Notes under the pieces: generated by a model
Told to the model about the DNA's origin: nothing
Seen by the model: the letters and a program-made list of their open reading frames with translations, nothing else
Database searches by the model: none
NCBI GenBank assembly: GCA_963809245.1
Contig: CAWEIU010000007.1
Coordinates: 175,129 to 239,128, forward strand
Source: Roseiarcus sp963809245
Lineage (GTDB): Bacteria; Pseudomonadota; Alphaproteobacteria; Rhizobiales; Beijerinckiaceae
DNA length: 64,000 nt
Reading direction: 5' to 3'
Shown here: in pieces, positions 25,529-33,736 of the stretch
How positions within the stretch are numbered: position 1 is the stretch's first letter
How the letters are laid out: the number at the start of each line of letters is the position of its first letter
Translations under genes and position numbers: made by a program

Positions 25529-26581
25529 ATGTCTTCGCTCCGCCCGCGCCTCGTTCTTGCTTTGCTCGGCCTGATCGCCGCCTCGCCGGCCTTCGCCCAA
25601 TTGTCGCGCCGCCCCTTCGAGGTCGGCGGCGGCGAAGGCGGCGGCGGCGCGAGCGGCGGCGTCACGGGCTGGCTGCTGGCGGAACAATCCCAGCTCACCC
25701 ACCTCATCGCCGCGCAGGTCAAGGCGTTGCACGGCGCGCCGGCCGCCGCCTGGAGCCTGCTCGGGCTCGGCTTCGTCTATGGCGTCGTTCACGCCGCCGG
25801 CCCGGGGCACGGCAAAGCGGTGATCGCCTCCTATATGACCGCCAACGACCGCGCGCTGCGCCGAGGCGTCGTGCTCGCGCTGCTCGCCGCTTTGCTGCAA
25901 GGGACCGTGGCTGTCGTCCTCGTCGGCGTCGCCGCGCTCATCTTCAACGCGACCGCGATCGAAATGAACGCCGCCGCCGATTGGCTCGCCCTGGCGAGCT
26001 ACGCCGGGCTGATCGGCATCGGCGCCTGGCTGGTCTGGACGAAGGGGCGTGCCCTGATCGAAGCCGTGCGCGGCGCGCTGGCGCATCGCGCGGCGATCGG
26101 GCATGGCGCGCTCTATCCGGGGGCGCCGTGGCGGCCCGCCCTGGCGAGCGCCGGGCAAGCGACCTTCAGCGCCTACGCGCCCGGCGAGGCCGCCAGGATC
26201 GAGGTCGACCACTGCGGCCATGTTCACGCGCCTGACCCGGCCGCGCTCGGCGAGGGATTCTCATGGAGCGGCGCGGCGACCACAGTCGTCGCGGCGGGCT
26301 CGCGGCCCTGCTCCGGCGCCATTCTGGTGCTGGTCTTCGCGCTGTCGCAGGGGCTCTTTCCCGCGGGCGTCGCGGCAACCTTCGCGATGTCGCTCGGCAC
26401 CGCGATCACCACCGGCGCGCTCGCCTTCGCCGCGGTCTTCGCCAAGAAGATCGCGATGCGGCTCGCCTCCGGCGAGAGTTCGCGCCTCACGCTCGTCGCA
26501 CGGACCTGCGAGTTCGTCGCCGCGCTGTTCGTGCTCGCCTTCGGGCTGGCACTGCTGTTCGGCGCGCAGAACGGGGCGTAA
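25529..26581 (+). CDS. NicO/RcnA-type nickel/cobalt exporter
   Basis: ATG 25529 gives 350 aa; GTG 25520, overlapping the previous stop, is an alternative. The N-terminus has a signal-like segment, then six or so transmembrane helices. VHAAGPGHGKAVIASY is the H-x4-D/G-H-type motif of the family. The loop IEVDHCGHVHAPDP is His/Cys-rich and likely binds metal, and GSRPCSGAILVL is the second conserved helix motif. Export of Ni or Co is inferred; no RcnR/NikR-like regulator is adjacent. Confidence 0.83.
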   Translation: MSSLRPRLVLALLGLIAASPAFAQLSRRPFEVGGGEGGGGASGGVTGWLLAEQSQLTHLIAAQVKALHGAPAAAWSLLGLGFVYGVVHAAGPGHGKAVIASYMTANDRALRRGVVLALLAALLQGTVAVVLVGVAALIFNATAIEMNAAADWLALASYAGLIGIGAWLVWTKGRALIEAVRGALAHRAAIGHGALYPGAPWRPALASAGQATFSAYAPGEAARIEVDHCGHVHAPDPAALGEGFSWSGAATTVVAAGSRPCSGAILVLVFALSQGLFPAGVAATFAMSLGTAITTGALAFAAVFAKKIAMRLASGESSRLTLVARTCEFVAALFVLAFGLALLFGAQNGA

Positions 26582-26686
26582 CGGGAACGCAGGCCTTCTC
26601 TAAATGGCGCGACGACCGTGTCTGATTGAAGTAACCCCAGATGTAGAGGCGGAGCATATCGCCAGGCTGGTAGCCGGCCGCCCTAT

Positions 26687-26810
26687 CTTGTCATGCCCGC
26701 GAAAGCGGGCATCCAGGAGTCATGGGCGAAGGCTTGCTGCGGCTATCTGGACCCCCGCTTTCGCGGGGGTGACAGGCTGTGTGCGTCAACCAAACAGCAA
26801 CGCGCTCTAG
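26687..26810. repeat. Palindromic repeat family C, copy 1, with boundary tail
   Basis: CATGCCCGCGAAAGCGGGCA, a spacer, then CCCCCGCTTTCGCGGGGGTG, forming two strong hairpins. The tail GTCAACCAAACAGCAACGCG runs into CTCTAG, whose CTA is the complement of the ancestral stop codon of the DUF1398 gene. Confidence 0.8.
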
Positions 26811-27209
26811 TTCGGAAAGTGCTCTACGTGAGTTCTCAGCGGTCCGGCCAATGTAAAGTGCTCGACGGCCAGAGAACGACACGATGTAACCTGCACAGCC
26901 GGCTGAGACGACCTTCTTGCAGAAGCCCAGATAGGTATATCCAGGCGCCAGTTGTTGCGCTTCCCTGATGGCGGCTTGAATGTGCCCCGCGTCAAAGGAC
27001 GGGGCGACGGGATCGTCGATCTTGTGCGTCGGCACTTCGACGAGGTCGCCATCTGGCATGTAGTAGGTCGCAAGAGCGCGACGGAAGTCGACAGCGTATC
27101 CTTCGAATCCCTCTTGCATCAATGTTCCGACGATCTGCGGAAAGGTCATCGTGTTGTCTTCCGCGCCGTCGAGGCAGGTCTTGGCGACAGCTTTCTTGTG
27201 GTCGTCCAT
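26807..27209 (-). pseudogene. DUF1398 family protein with C-terminal frameshift
   Basis: ATG 27209 is preceded by AGAGGAAAAC. The product MDDHKKAVAKTCLDGAEDNT...ALYIGRTAEN matches DUF1398, small proteins of about 130 aa with unknown role. Near 26832-26836 one extra A makes the frame run on into the adjacent palindrome to 26691. Removing it restores the expected end THVEHFPN and a TAG at 26807-26809. The affected codons read GAGAACTC where GAGACTC is expected. Confidence 0.75.
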
Positions 27210-27241
27210 GTTTGTTTTCCTCTGTGTGAGTTGCATTGAAT

Positions 27242-27703
27242 TCATTCGATCGGCATGGCCGTCATCTGACCATGCTCGACCAACCGCTTCAGGAGCCGTT
27301 CCAGCGTCTCCCGCTCGGCTCTGCTCAGTCCGCCGAAGAATTCTGCGTCGTTCTGATCGGCGAGCGCGGCCAGCTCCGGGACCAAACTGCTCCCCCGCGG
27401 TGTCAGCGCGAGCGTCTGTGCGCGACCATCGTCGCTGTGGGCCTTGCGGATGATCAGCGATTTGTTGATCAACCGATCAGCCAACTTCGTGATCGCCCCG
27501 CGCGTCATGCCCATCTCATCCGCGACGCGGCTCGGCGGCATGGGATCCTTGCCGTACAGCGCGCGCATCATCACCCATTCGGCGGCTGTCACCCCTTTGA
27601 CGGCAAGCTTGCCGGCGAAGGCGTGCGAGACGTGGTTGGACACGGTGCGTAGCCAGAAGCCCAGATGTGCGGTCAGGTCCGATGCGGGCGGGTTTGAGGA
27701 CAT
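27242..27703 (-). CDS. MarR family transcriptional regulator
   Basis: 153 aa. Winged helix: GVTAAEWVMMRALYG, PPSRVADEMGMTRGAITKLADRLINK (recognition helix) and RKAHSDDGRAQTLALTPRG (wing with the conserved D-x-R). N- and C-terminal helices form the dimer. It starts 19 bp from two copies of a CCTAGG-centred palindrome at 27722-27765, its likely operators. The downstream DUF1398 gene, 32 bp away, may share the transcript. The ligand is unknown. Confidence 0.88.
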   Translation of the reverse strand: MSSNPPASDLTAHLGFWLRTVSNHVSHAFAGKLAVKGVTAAEWVMMRALYGKDPMPPSRVADEMGMTRGAITKLADRLINKSLIIRKAHSDDGRAQTLALTPRGSSLVPELAALADQNDAEFFGGLSRAERETLERLLKRLVEHGQMTAMPIE

Positions 27704-27721
27704 GAGGGCTCCTCAGTTGAC

Positions 27722-27765
27722 TAGTTGCCTAGGAAACTAGCGTGTTTAGGTTTCCTAGTCAACTA
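27722..27765. promoter_or_regulatory. Paired palindromic operators of the MarR regulator
   Basis: Site 1, TAGTTGCCTAGGAAACTA (27722-27739), is a palindrome with only the sixth pair unmatched. Site 2, AGGTTTCCTAGTCAACTA (27748-27765), matches it at most positions. The centres are 26 bp apart, consistent with dimers on nearly the same helix face. They lie directly upstream of marR, so autorepression is likely. Confidence 0.7.
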
Positions 27766-27911
27766 CTTCGAAGCGTAGCTCATCTGGACACGGCGTCTGT
27801 GCGATGTCTGAAGCAAGAGGTTTTCGCACAGCCTGGGGAGCTCGGGGTTCGGCGCGCTCCTTTCTTCCCGCCGCATTCCGCTTTAGAAGCCGCAACAAGA
27901 GCTGCAAGCCC

Positions 27912-28442
27912 ATGCCCGAGCCGCCCATGCCCGCCACATCAGAAGACCTTCTCGCCTTCCTCGATTCGCTCGCGATTCCGACGACGACCCTCGAGCATCC
28001 GCCCCTGCATACGGTGGAGGATTTGCAGACGCTGCGCGGCGACATCCCAGGCGGGCACGTCAAGAACCTGTTCGTCAAGGACAAGAAGGGCCGGCTCTTC
28101 CTGCTCGTGCTCGAAGAGGACGCCGCGATCGACCTCAAGCGCGTGCATGAGAAGATCGGCGGCCAGGGGCGCGTCTCCTTCGGTTCGGCGGAGCTGCTCG
28201 AGGAGATCTGGGGCGTGCGGCCCGGAGCGGTGACGCCGTTCGGCGCCATCAACGACAAAGAGGGGCGGGTCACCGTCGTGCTCGACGCGGCGATGATGCG
28301 CCATGAGCGTCTCAACTTTCACCCCCTCATCAACACGCGCACCACTGGCCTCGCGAGCGCCGACATCGTCAAGTTCCTGAAGGCGACCGGCCACGAGCCC
28401 CTCGTCGTCGCGCTCGCCGCAACGAGCGCCGACGTTGAATAA
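27912..28442 (+). CDS. YbaK/ProX-type aminoacyl-tRNA deacylase (prolyl-tRNA editing protein)
   Basis: The frame is open from 27804 but similarity starts at ATG 27912 (MPEPPMPATSEDLLAFLDSL; 176 aa). The domain contains EHPPLHTVEDL, HVKNLFVKDKKGRLFLLVL (conserved Lys), RVSFGSAELL, PGAVTPFGAINDKEGRVTVV and HPLINTRTTGLAS. This is the free-standing ProXp-ala type that removes mischarged Ala from tRNA(Pro). Monocistronic, with the thioredoxin gene 62 bp downstream. Confidence 0.87.
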   Translation: MPEPPMPATSEDLLAFLDSLAIPTTTLEHPPLHTVEDLQTLRGDIPGGHVKNLFVKDKKGRLFLLVLEEDAAIDLKRVHEKIGGQGRVSFGSAELLEEIWGVRPGAVTPFGAINDKEGRVTVVLDAAMMRHERLNFHPLINTRTTGLASADIVKFLKATGHEPLVVALAATSADVE

Positions 28443-28504
28443 TCGGGTGAGGCACGCCATTTAGGCGGCTTGTAGCCCTTCGCGGGCGTTTGGAGGGTAA
28501 GAAC

Positions 28505-29407
28505 ATGGCGAGCGACAATGGCGCGGGGGCGCCCCCGAACTCGGTCAAGGACGTCACGACGGCTTCGTTCAAGACGGACGTGATCGCGGCCTCGGCGCGC
28601 CAGCCGGTGCTGGTCGACTTCTGGGCGCCCTGGTGCGGCCCCTGCAAGCAGCTCGCCCCCGTGCTGGAGAAGGCGGTCGCCGACTCCAAGGGCAAAGTGA
28701 CGCTCGTGAAGATGAACATCGACGAGCACCCGCAGATCGCGGGCCAGCTCGGCATTCAGTCGATTCCCGCCGTGATCGCCTTCGAACGCGGCCAGCCGGT
28801 CGACGGCTTCATGGGCGCCTTGCCCGAGAGCCAGGTGCGCGGCTTCATTGAGCGACTGGTCGGCCCGCTCGGCGCCGCGACCGAGGAGCTGCTGACGCAG
28901 GCCGAGGCCCTGACCGCCCAAGGCGACCCGGCGGGCGCCGCTTCGCTCTACGCACGCGTCCTCTCCGAGGATGAGACGAACCCGAAGGCGCTGGCTGGTC
29001 TCGCCAAATTGCATGTCGAGGCAGGCGACGTCGAGCAGGCCAAGGCTGTGCTTTCGATGGCCGAGCCGCCGGCGCCCGGCAAGGAGCAGAGCCCGGCCAT
29101 CGCCGCCGCCTGGGCGGCGGTTCACGTCGCCGAGCAGGCCGCGTCGGTCGGCGACCTCGCGCCGCTGGAAAAGGCGGTCGCCGAAAATCCCGACAATCAT
29201 CAGGCTCGTTTCGATCTCGCGCTGGCGCTCAACGCCAAGGGCGAGCGCGATGCGGCCGCCGACGCGCTGCTCGCCATCATCAAGCGCGACCGCAGTTGGA
29301 ACGACGAGGCCGCCCGCAAGCAATTGCTGCAGTTCTTCGAGGCGTGGGGCCTGATGGACCCGGCCGCCGTCACGGCGCGGCGCAAATTGTCGGCGATCCT
29401 GTTTTGA
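28505..29407 (+). CDS. Thioredoxin-TPR protein (CnoX/YbbN-like co-chaperone)
   Basis: 300 aa from ATG 28505 with GGAGGGTAA upstream. The thioredoxin domain (about residues 15-120) has the WCGPCK active site (Cys44, Cys47) and IQSIPAVIAF (cis-Pro). The C-terminal 170 residues hold TPR-like repeats (ALTAQGDPAGAASLYARVL, ALNAKGERDAAADALLAI). Proteins of this form hold oxidised or stressed clients for GroEL/DnaK. The LON-domain gene follows 31 bp later, a common gene pair in alphaproteobacteria. Confidence 0.9.
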   Translation: MASDNGAGAPPNSVKDVTTASFKTDVIAASARQPVLVDFWAPWCGPCKQLAPVLEKAVADSKGKVTLVKMNIDEHPQIAGQLGIQSIPAVIAFERGQPVDGFMGALPESQVRGFIERLVGPLGAATEELLTQAEALTAQGDPAGAASLYARVLSEDETNPKALAGLAKLHVEAGDVEQAKAVLSMAEPPAPGKEQSPAIAAAWAAVHVAEQAASVGDLAPLEKAVAENPDNHQARFDLALALNAKGERDAAADALLAIIKRDRSWNDEAARKQLLQFFEAWGLMDPAAVTARRKLSAILF

Positions 29408-29438
29408 GCCGCGCAAGACTCGCGCCGCCTTCGGGACG

Positions 29439-30113
29439 ATGCCTATGAAGCTCAACAGGACGTTCCAGCGGCCGAGCGACTTGCCCGGGGTGATGCCGAT
29501 CTTCCCGCTCGCGGGCGCGCTGCTGCTGCCGCGCCGGCCGATCCAGCTCAACGTCTTCGAGCCCCGCTACCTCACCATGCTCGACGACGCCTTGTCGGGT
29601 GATCGCCTGATCGGGATGATCCAGCCGCAAGCGGGCGAAGACGCCGAGGAGCCGACGCCCGAGCTCTGTGCGATCGGTTGCGTTGGACGCATCGTGCAAT
29701 ACGCCGAAATCGGCGACGGCCGCTGCTTTCTCACGTTGATGGGCGTGGCGCGCTTCCGCATCGCACGCGAGGAAACGTCGCTGACGCCCTACCGCTTGGT
29801 GCGCCCCGATTATTCCGACTTCATCGACGATTTCGAGGAGGGGTTGGGCGAGAACGCGGTCGACCGAACGAGCCTCGTCGAGGCGCTGCGCGCCTTCGCC
29901 GATGCGCATGACATCAAGATCGACTGGGACGATATCGACAAGGCCTCGAACGAGACGCTGGTCAACGGCCTGGCCATGCTGAGCCCGTTCGGCGCGAAGG
30001 AAAAGCAGGCGATGCTGGAGGCGGCCGACCTCAAGTCCCGCGCCGAAATCCTGGTCGCCATCTCGCAGATGGAACTCGCGCGCAGCGCCGACGCCTCGAC
30101 GCATCTGCACTGA
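29439..30113 (+). CDS. LON substrate-binding domain protein
   Basis: 224 aa with only the N-terminal domain of Lon protease, no AAA or protease part. Visible blocks are LPGVMPIFPLAGALLLPRRP, LNVFEPRYLTMLDDAL, IGCVGRIVQYAEIGDGR and FLTLMGVARFRI. ATG 29445 is an alternative start. Probably co-transcribed with the thioredoxin-TPR gene, suggesting a protein-quality role, but direct function is unknown. Confidence 0.87.
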   Translation: MPMKLNRTFQRPSDLPGVMPIFPLAGALLLPRRPIQLNVFEPRYLTMLDDALSGDRLIGMIQPQAGEDAEEPTPELCAIGCVGRIVQYAEIGDGRCFLTLMGVARFRIAREETSLTPYRLVRPDYSDFIDDFEEGLGENAVDRTSLVEALRAFADAHDIKIDWDDIDKASNETLVNGLAMLSPFGAKEKQAMLEAADLKSRAEILVAISQMELARSADASTHLH

Positions 30114-30157
30114 CGGCGCCGCGATCACTCGCGACTGTCATGCCCGCAAAAAGTCCC

Positions 30158-30274
30158 CGTCATTGCGAGCGGAGCGAAGCAATCCAGTGGCGCCGGCAAT
30201 GCAAGCGGAGGAATGGATTGCTTCGGAGCTCACGCTCCTCGCAATGACGATTTACGTAATTGCAGACGGCCCTA
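30158..30274. repeat. Palindromic repeat family B with boundary tail at the minE stop
   Basis: GTCATTGCGAGCGGAGCGAA pairs with a right half ending CTCCTCGCAATGACG. It is followed by TTACGTAATTGCAGACGGCC and CTAG, where CTA (30272-30274) is the complement of the TAG stop of minE. Confidence 0.75.
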
Positions 30275-30580
30275 GCTGGCCTTGCCAAACAGGGCGAAGT
30301 CGTCGCCCTTTTTCGAGGCGCCGTCAGCGCCCTTGATGGGGGTGCCGATCTCGATGTCGATCTCCAGCAGGGACACCGCCTCCCGCCGATGCATCTTCAC
30401 GTCCACCTTGCCGGGGTCGATCTGAACGTGCTTGGAAACCGCCTCCAGGACGTCCCTGTGCAGGGCTGCGATCAGATCGGAACTGCAGCCGCCGTTCCGC
30501 TCATGCGCCAGGAGAATTTGCAAGCGCTCGCGCGCGACTGGCGCGGAGCCTCGACGACCGAAGAGTGTAAGCAGATTCAT
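30272..30580 (-). CDS. minE: Cell division topological specificity factor MinE
   Basis: 102 aa from ATG 30580, which overlaps the minD stop. The N-terminal amphipathic MNLLTLFGRRGSAPVARERL is the membrane-binding and MinD-stimulating segment. LQILLAHERN is the anti-MinCD helix, and VQIDPGKVDVKMHRREAVSLLEIDIEI is the dimer beta-domain. MinE drives MinD ATP hydrolysis and pole-to-pole oscillation. Last gene of minCDE. Confidence 0.93.
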   Translation of the reverse strand: MNLLTLFGRRGSAPVARERLQILLAHERNGGCSSDLIAALHRDVLEAVSKHVQIDPGKVDVKMHRREAVSLLEIDIEIGTPIKGADGASKKGDDFALFGKAS

Positions 30581-31395
30581 GCCGCCGCCCTCCGGCCCAG
30601 CAGCTTGTGAAGGAAGCCCTTCTTCACCGAGGGAACATTCATCGGGATCGTCGCGCCGCACAGTCGGTTGGCCGCGTCCATGTAGGCGCGCGCCGGCGCG
30701 CTCTCGGCGTTGTGAAGGATGACGGGCGATCCGACGTTCGACGCCTTCAAAACGTCTTCGCTCTCCGGCACGATGCCGAGCAGCGGGATCGAGAGGATCT
30801 CGAGCACGTCTTCGACGCTCAGCATCTCGCCGCGCGCAGCGCGCACAGGGTCGTAGCGCGTGAGCAGGAGATGCTTCTCCATGCGGTCGCCCCGTTCGGC
30901 GTATTGCGTCTTTGAATCGAGCAGGCCGATGATCCGATCCGAATCTCGCACCGACGAGACTTCAGGATTGGCGACGACCACCGCGAGATCGGCAAAGCGC
31001 ATCGCGAGCTGCGCGCCGCGTTCGATTCCCGCCGGACTGTCGCAAATGATCCAATCGAACCATTTGCGCATCTCCTCGATGACGCCAGCGACGCCGTCTT
31101 CCGTCAGAGCGTCCTTGTCGCGCGTCTGCGAGGCGGGGAGCAGGAAGAGATTGGGCAGGCGCTTGTCGCGCACGAGCGCCTGAGGCAATCTTACGTCGCC
31201 TTGCGCCACGTTGATCAAATCGTAGACGACCCGCCGCTCAGCGCCCATGACGAGGTCGAGATTGCGCAGGCCGACATCGAAGTCGACCACCGCAACCTTG
31301 TGATTCAACTGAGCGAGGGCTGCTCCGAGCGCCGCGGTCGATGTCGTCTTGCCGACGCCGCCCTTGCCCGAGGTGACCACCATTACTTTGGACAT
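30577..31395 (-). CDS. minD: Septum site-determining ATPase MinD
   Basis: 272 aa from ATG 31395 (RBS AGAGGGA). The deviant Walker A motif is KGGVGKTTS with the signature Lys11 and Lys16. DFDVGLRNLDLVMG and WIICDSPAGIERGAQLAM are the switch motifs. The C-terminus ends FLHKLLGRRAAA, an amphipathic membrane-targeting helix. MinD recruits MinC to the membrane. 13 bp downstream of minC, overlapping minE. Confidence 0.95.
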   Translation of the reverse strand: MSKVMVVTSGKGGVGKTTSTAALGAALAQLNHKVAVVDFDVGLRNLDLVMGAERRVVYDLINVAQGDVRLPQALVRDKRLPNLFLLPASQTRDKDALTEDGVAGVIEEMRKWFDWIICDSPAGIERGAQLAMRFADLAVVVANPEVSSVRDSDRIIGLLDSKTQYAERGDRMEKHLLLTRYDPVRAARGEMLSVEDVLEILSIPLLGIVPESEDVLKASNVGSPVILHNAESAPARAYMDAANRLCGATIPMNVPSVKKGFLHKLLGRRAAA

Positions 31396-31408
31396 GTCGT
31401 CGTCCCTC

Positions 31409-32218
31409 TTAGTCAAGCCGTGCAATCTTGACTGTTTCATTCTCGAGCCAGGCCTGGATAGGCTGGCTGCGCACGTTCGTTTCAATTTCATCGGCCGTGA
31501 TGTAGACGCCGCCCACCGAGAGAAGCTCCGCTTCCAGACGGCGGCAGAAAATCCGCGAGCGCATCTCGCCGAAGGCGCCGGCCAGCACCCTGCCGCGCAA
31601 GGTCCCGTAAATGTGGACCGAACCGCCGGCGATCACTTCGGCCCCTGAAGCCACGGAACCGATCACGGTCACGTCCCCCTCGGGATGGCTGATCGACTGG
31701 CCTGAGCGAACCGGCGCGCTGACGATGAGCGGAGGGGCCGCCGTGGCGGACTTGGCGAACGCCGCCTTCTTCTGCTGCGGTTTCGCGGCGCCGCCGAGCA
31801 CGCGGGCGATCTCTTCGAAAGCGTCTTGTTGGTCCGGTGAAAGCTGGCCCGGATTTTCGCAGTCCGGCGCCGGCTTCGCGGTCTTTGGCGGGCCCCTGTC
31901 GGGGCGCGACAGTGGGCGCCCGCCCGTGAGAATCGGCGGCAGATCGGGCGAGGCCCAGCTACGCTCGACGCCGGTGAGCCCCATGATGCTGACGCCGCGC
32001 TCGGACAAGTCCTTCAGCAGCCCCACAACGCCCGAGCGGACGAGACCCAGCCCCGTGACGTCGACGACGATCGATTTGCCGCGAAAGAACCCCGGCGCGC
32101 GGGCGAGATGAGCGTCCAGCCGCTCAATCCATTCCGGCAGCGGAGCTTCGGGCTCGAGGGCCAGAACCGGGAACGACCGACCTCGAAAACGGATGTGGCG
32201 GGAGGGGGTTTCCGTCAT
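31409..32218 (-). CDS. minC: Septum formation inhibitor MinC
   Basis: 269 aa. The N-terminal FtsZ-antagonist domain (about 1-105: HIRFRGRSFPVLALEP, KSIVVDVTGLG) and a variable linker are followed by the C-terminal beta-helix dimer/MinD-binding domain (about 170-269: GDVTVIGSVASGAEVIAGGS, VHIYGTLRGRVLAG with the R-x-x-G contact). First gene of the min operon; a CtrA-type box lies 46 bp upstream. Confidence 0.93.
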   Translation of the reverse strand: MTETPSRHIRFRGRSFPVLALEPEAPLPEWIERLDAHLARAPGFFRGKSIVVDVTGLGLVRSGVVGLLKDLSERGVSIMGLTGVERSWASPDLPPILTGGRPLSRPDRGPPKTAKPAPDCENPGQLSPDQQDAFEEIARVLGGAAKPQQKKAAFAKSATAAPPLIVSAPVRSGQSISHPEGDVTVIGSVASGAEVIAGGSVHIYGTLRGRVLAGAFGEMRSRIFCRRLEAELLSVGGVYITADEIETNVRSQPIQAWLENETVKIARLD

Positions 32219-32263
32219 GACAGCCTTGTTCGGTTTTCAAGGCTCGGAATAGCTTACTTATGG

Positions 32264-32278
32264 TTAATGGGGTGTTAA
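32264..32278. promoter_or_regulatory. CtrA-type binding box upstream of minCDE
   Basis: TTAATGGGGTGTTAA is an exact TTAA-N7-TTAA CtrA consensus, followed by CCAT as in the extended TTAACCAT half-site. It ends 46 bp before the minC start on the minus strand. Cell-cycle control of the Min system by CtrA is described in Sinorhizobium meliloti, which makes this match meaningful, though CtrA itself is not in the window. Confidence 0.65.
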
Positions 32279-32361
32279 CCATCGCGATTGCTTCGGCTCG
32301 GCGGCGCTCAAATCCCTTCTCCCGCTTACGGTTCCGCCACAATGAAGCGCGTCGAAGCGCC

Positions 32362-33630
32362 CTACTGCCCGCCGAGCCCCGCAGGCTCTGTGAGCCTGCT
32401 CGCCGAATCGACGGCGGCGTCGGCCTGGTCATGCAGAATCTCGCGGGTCGCCGGATCGACGATTGCGATCGGGGCGGAGACGGCGAGCGCCGCGGTGGCG
32501 CCGACCGCCTTCGAGGCGCCCATCGCGAAAGCGCCGAGCGTTTCGCCGACGCTCGCTTTGGAATCGTTGAGCTGCTGGCCTTGCGCGAGCCGCGCGCCGA
32601 TCGCCTGCACGACCTGACTGGTCGCGAACTTGCCGTGGTTGGCCGCGTCGTCGCTGGCGATTTTGGTCAGATCGACCACCTGGACATGCGCCTTCTCCAG
32701 CATTCCGCGAAAGGGTTCGTGGTCAGGGTCGATTTGCCCGAGCCGCGGCGCGTCGCCGGCGACCCAGCGCGAGAAGCGAAGCGCGCGGTCGTCCTGCGAG
32801 ACGAACAGCGTGATGGGCGGCGTATTGCCTTTGGTCTCGGTGTCGATCTCGGCGATCTCGCGCCGGAACACATCGACGTCAAGATCGGGCGCCGCGAGCA
32901 TGACATCCTTGATCTTCGGCGAAATCGTGCGCTTGCGAATCGCCATCTGGCGCAGCGCCTCGACGGCGACGAAATTGCCCATGGAATGCGCGAGGATCGA
33001 GATCTGCCCGACGTTCGGGTCCTCGGCGAGGCCCAGCAGCACCGCCTCGAGCCCGTCGCGCGAATAGGTCGCGCTCTCGCGGTCGTAGAGATAATCGAAC
33101 ATCCGGCCGCGCGAAGGCCAGGTGAACAGCACCGGCAGCACGTCCGCATGCGAATCATGCGCGACCTGCGCGAAGCGGTAGACGGCCTCCTCGAAGCGGG
33201 TGTTGTAGCCGTGCACGAACACCAGGACATGACGCCCCGGCGTCTGCGCCAGACGCCGGTCGAGCCTGACGCGCGCCTCTTTGAGATCGACGCGGTCCGC
33301 CCTCAAGGTGACGAAGTCGCGCATGGGATCGCCGGGCGGCGAGGACGGCCATTGCACCTCGCCGACCTTGCGCGCCGCGTCGGGCGGCAGCGAAACCTCA
33401 ATGTCCGCGAAGGCGAGCCCGACGCCCCGCTCGCCGCCGAACATCACGCCCTCCGGCTGCGCGACCGGCGCCCGCGTCGTCGCGACGAGCATGTCGACGG
33501 TCTCAGCGCCGGGCGCGATCGCGGAGACGACGACAAGATTGCCGACCGGGCGGCCGGAGCAGCCGGCGACGACGAGCAGCATCGCCGTGAGGAGCGCTGA
33601 GAGGGCTGCGCCGCGACGTCTCATCGGCAA
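32362..33630 (-). CDS. Alpha/beta hydrolase, DUF900 family lipoprotein
   Basis: 422 aa. The signal peptide ends in the lipobox VVAGC. The DUF900 hydrolase domain (about 100-330) has HVLVFVHGYNTRFEEAVYR (oxyanion hole), FTWPSRG and ILAHSMGNFVAVEAL (nucleophile Ser in AHSMG). Acid and His residues are expected around AAPDLDVDVF and the later DDRALRFSR region. A C-terminal extension of about 90 residues is low in complexity. Secreted esterase/lipase of unknown substrate. Monocistronic. Confidence 0.85.
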   Translation of the reverse strand: MPMRRRGAALSALLTAMLLVVAGCSGRPVGNLVVVSAIAPGAETVDMLVATTRAPVAQPEGVMFGGERGVGLAFADIEVSLPPDAARKVGEVQWPSSPPGDPMRDFVTLRADRVDLKEARVRLDRRLAQTPGRHVLVFVHGYNTRFEEAVYRFAQVAHDSHADVLPVLFTWPSRGRMFDYLYDRESATYSRDGLEAVLLGLAEDPNVGQISILAHSMGNFVAVEALRQMAIRKRTISPKIKDVMLAAPDLDVDVFRREIAEIDTETKGNTPPITLFVSQDDRALRFSRWVAGDAPRLGQIDPDHEPFRGMLEKAHVQVVDLTKIASDDAANHGKFATSQVVQAIGARLAQGQQLNDSKASVGETLGAFAMGASKAVGATAALAVSAPIAIVDPATREILHDQADAAVDSASRLTEPAGLGGQ

Positions 33631-33736
33631 AGGCCGGCATCGGCGCCCACGACGGCTCCCCCTCGCTACGAACGAGGCGCCTGCCCGGCAGGTGCCTTCG
33701 CGCGCGGCGAGGAGACTAGCCGCTCGCCGCCGCGAG

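Noticed and set aside
28319..30128. Minus-strand frames of 410 and 252 aa
   Set aside because: Antisense to ProXp-type, thioredoxin-TPR and LON-domain genes; Arg/His/Gly-rich without motifs.
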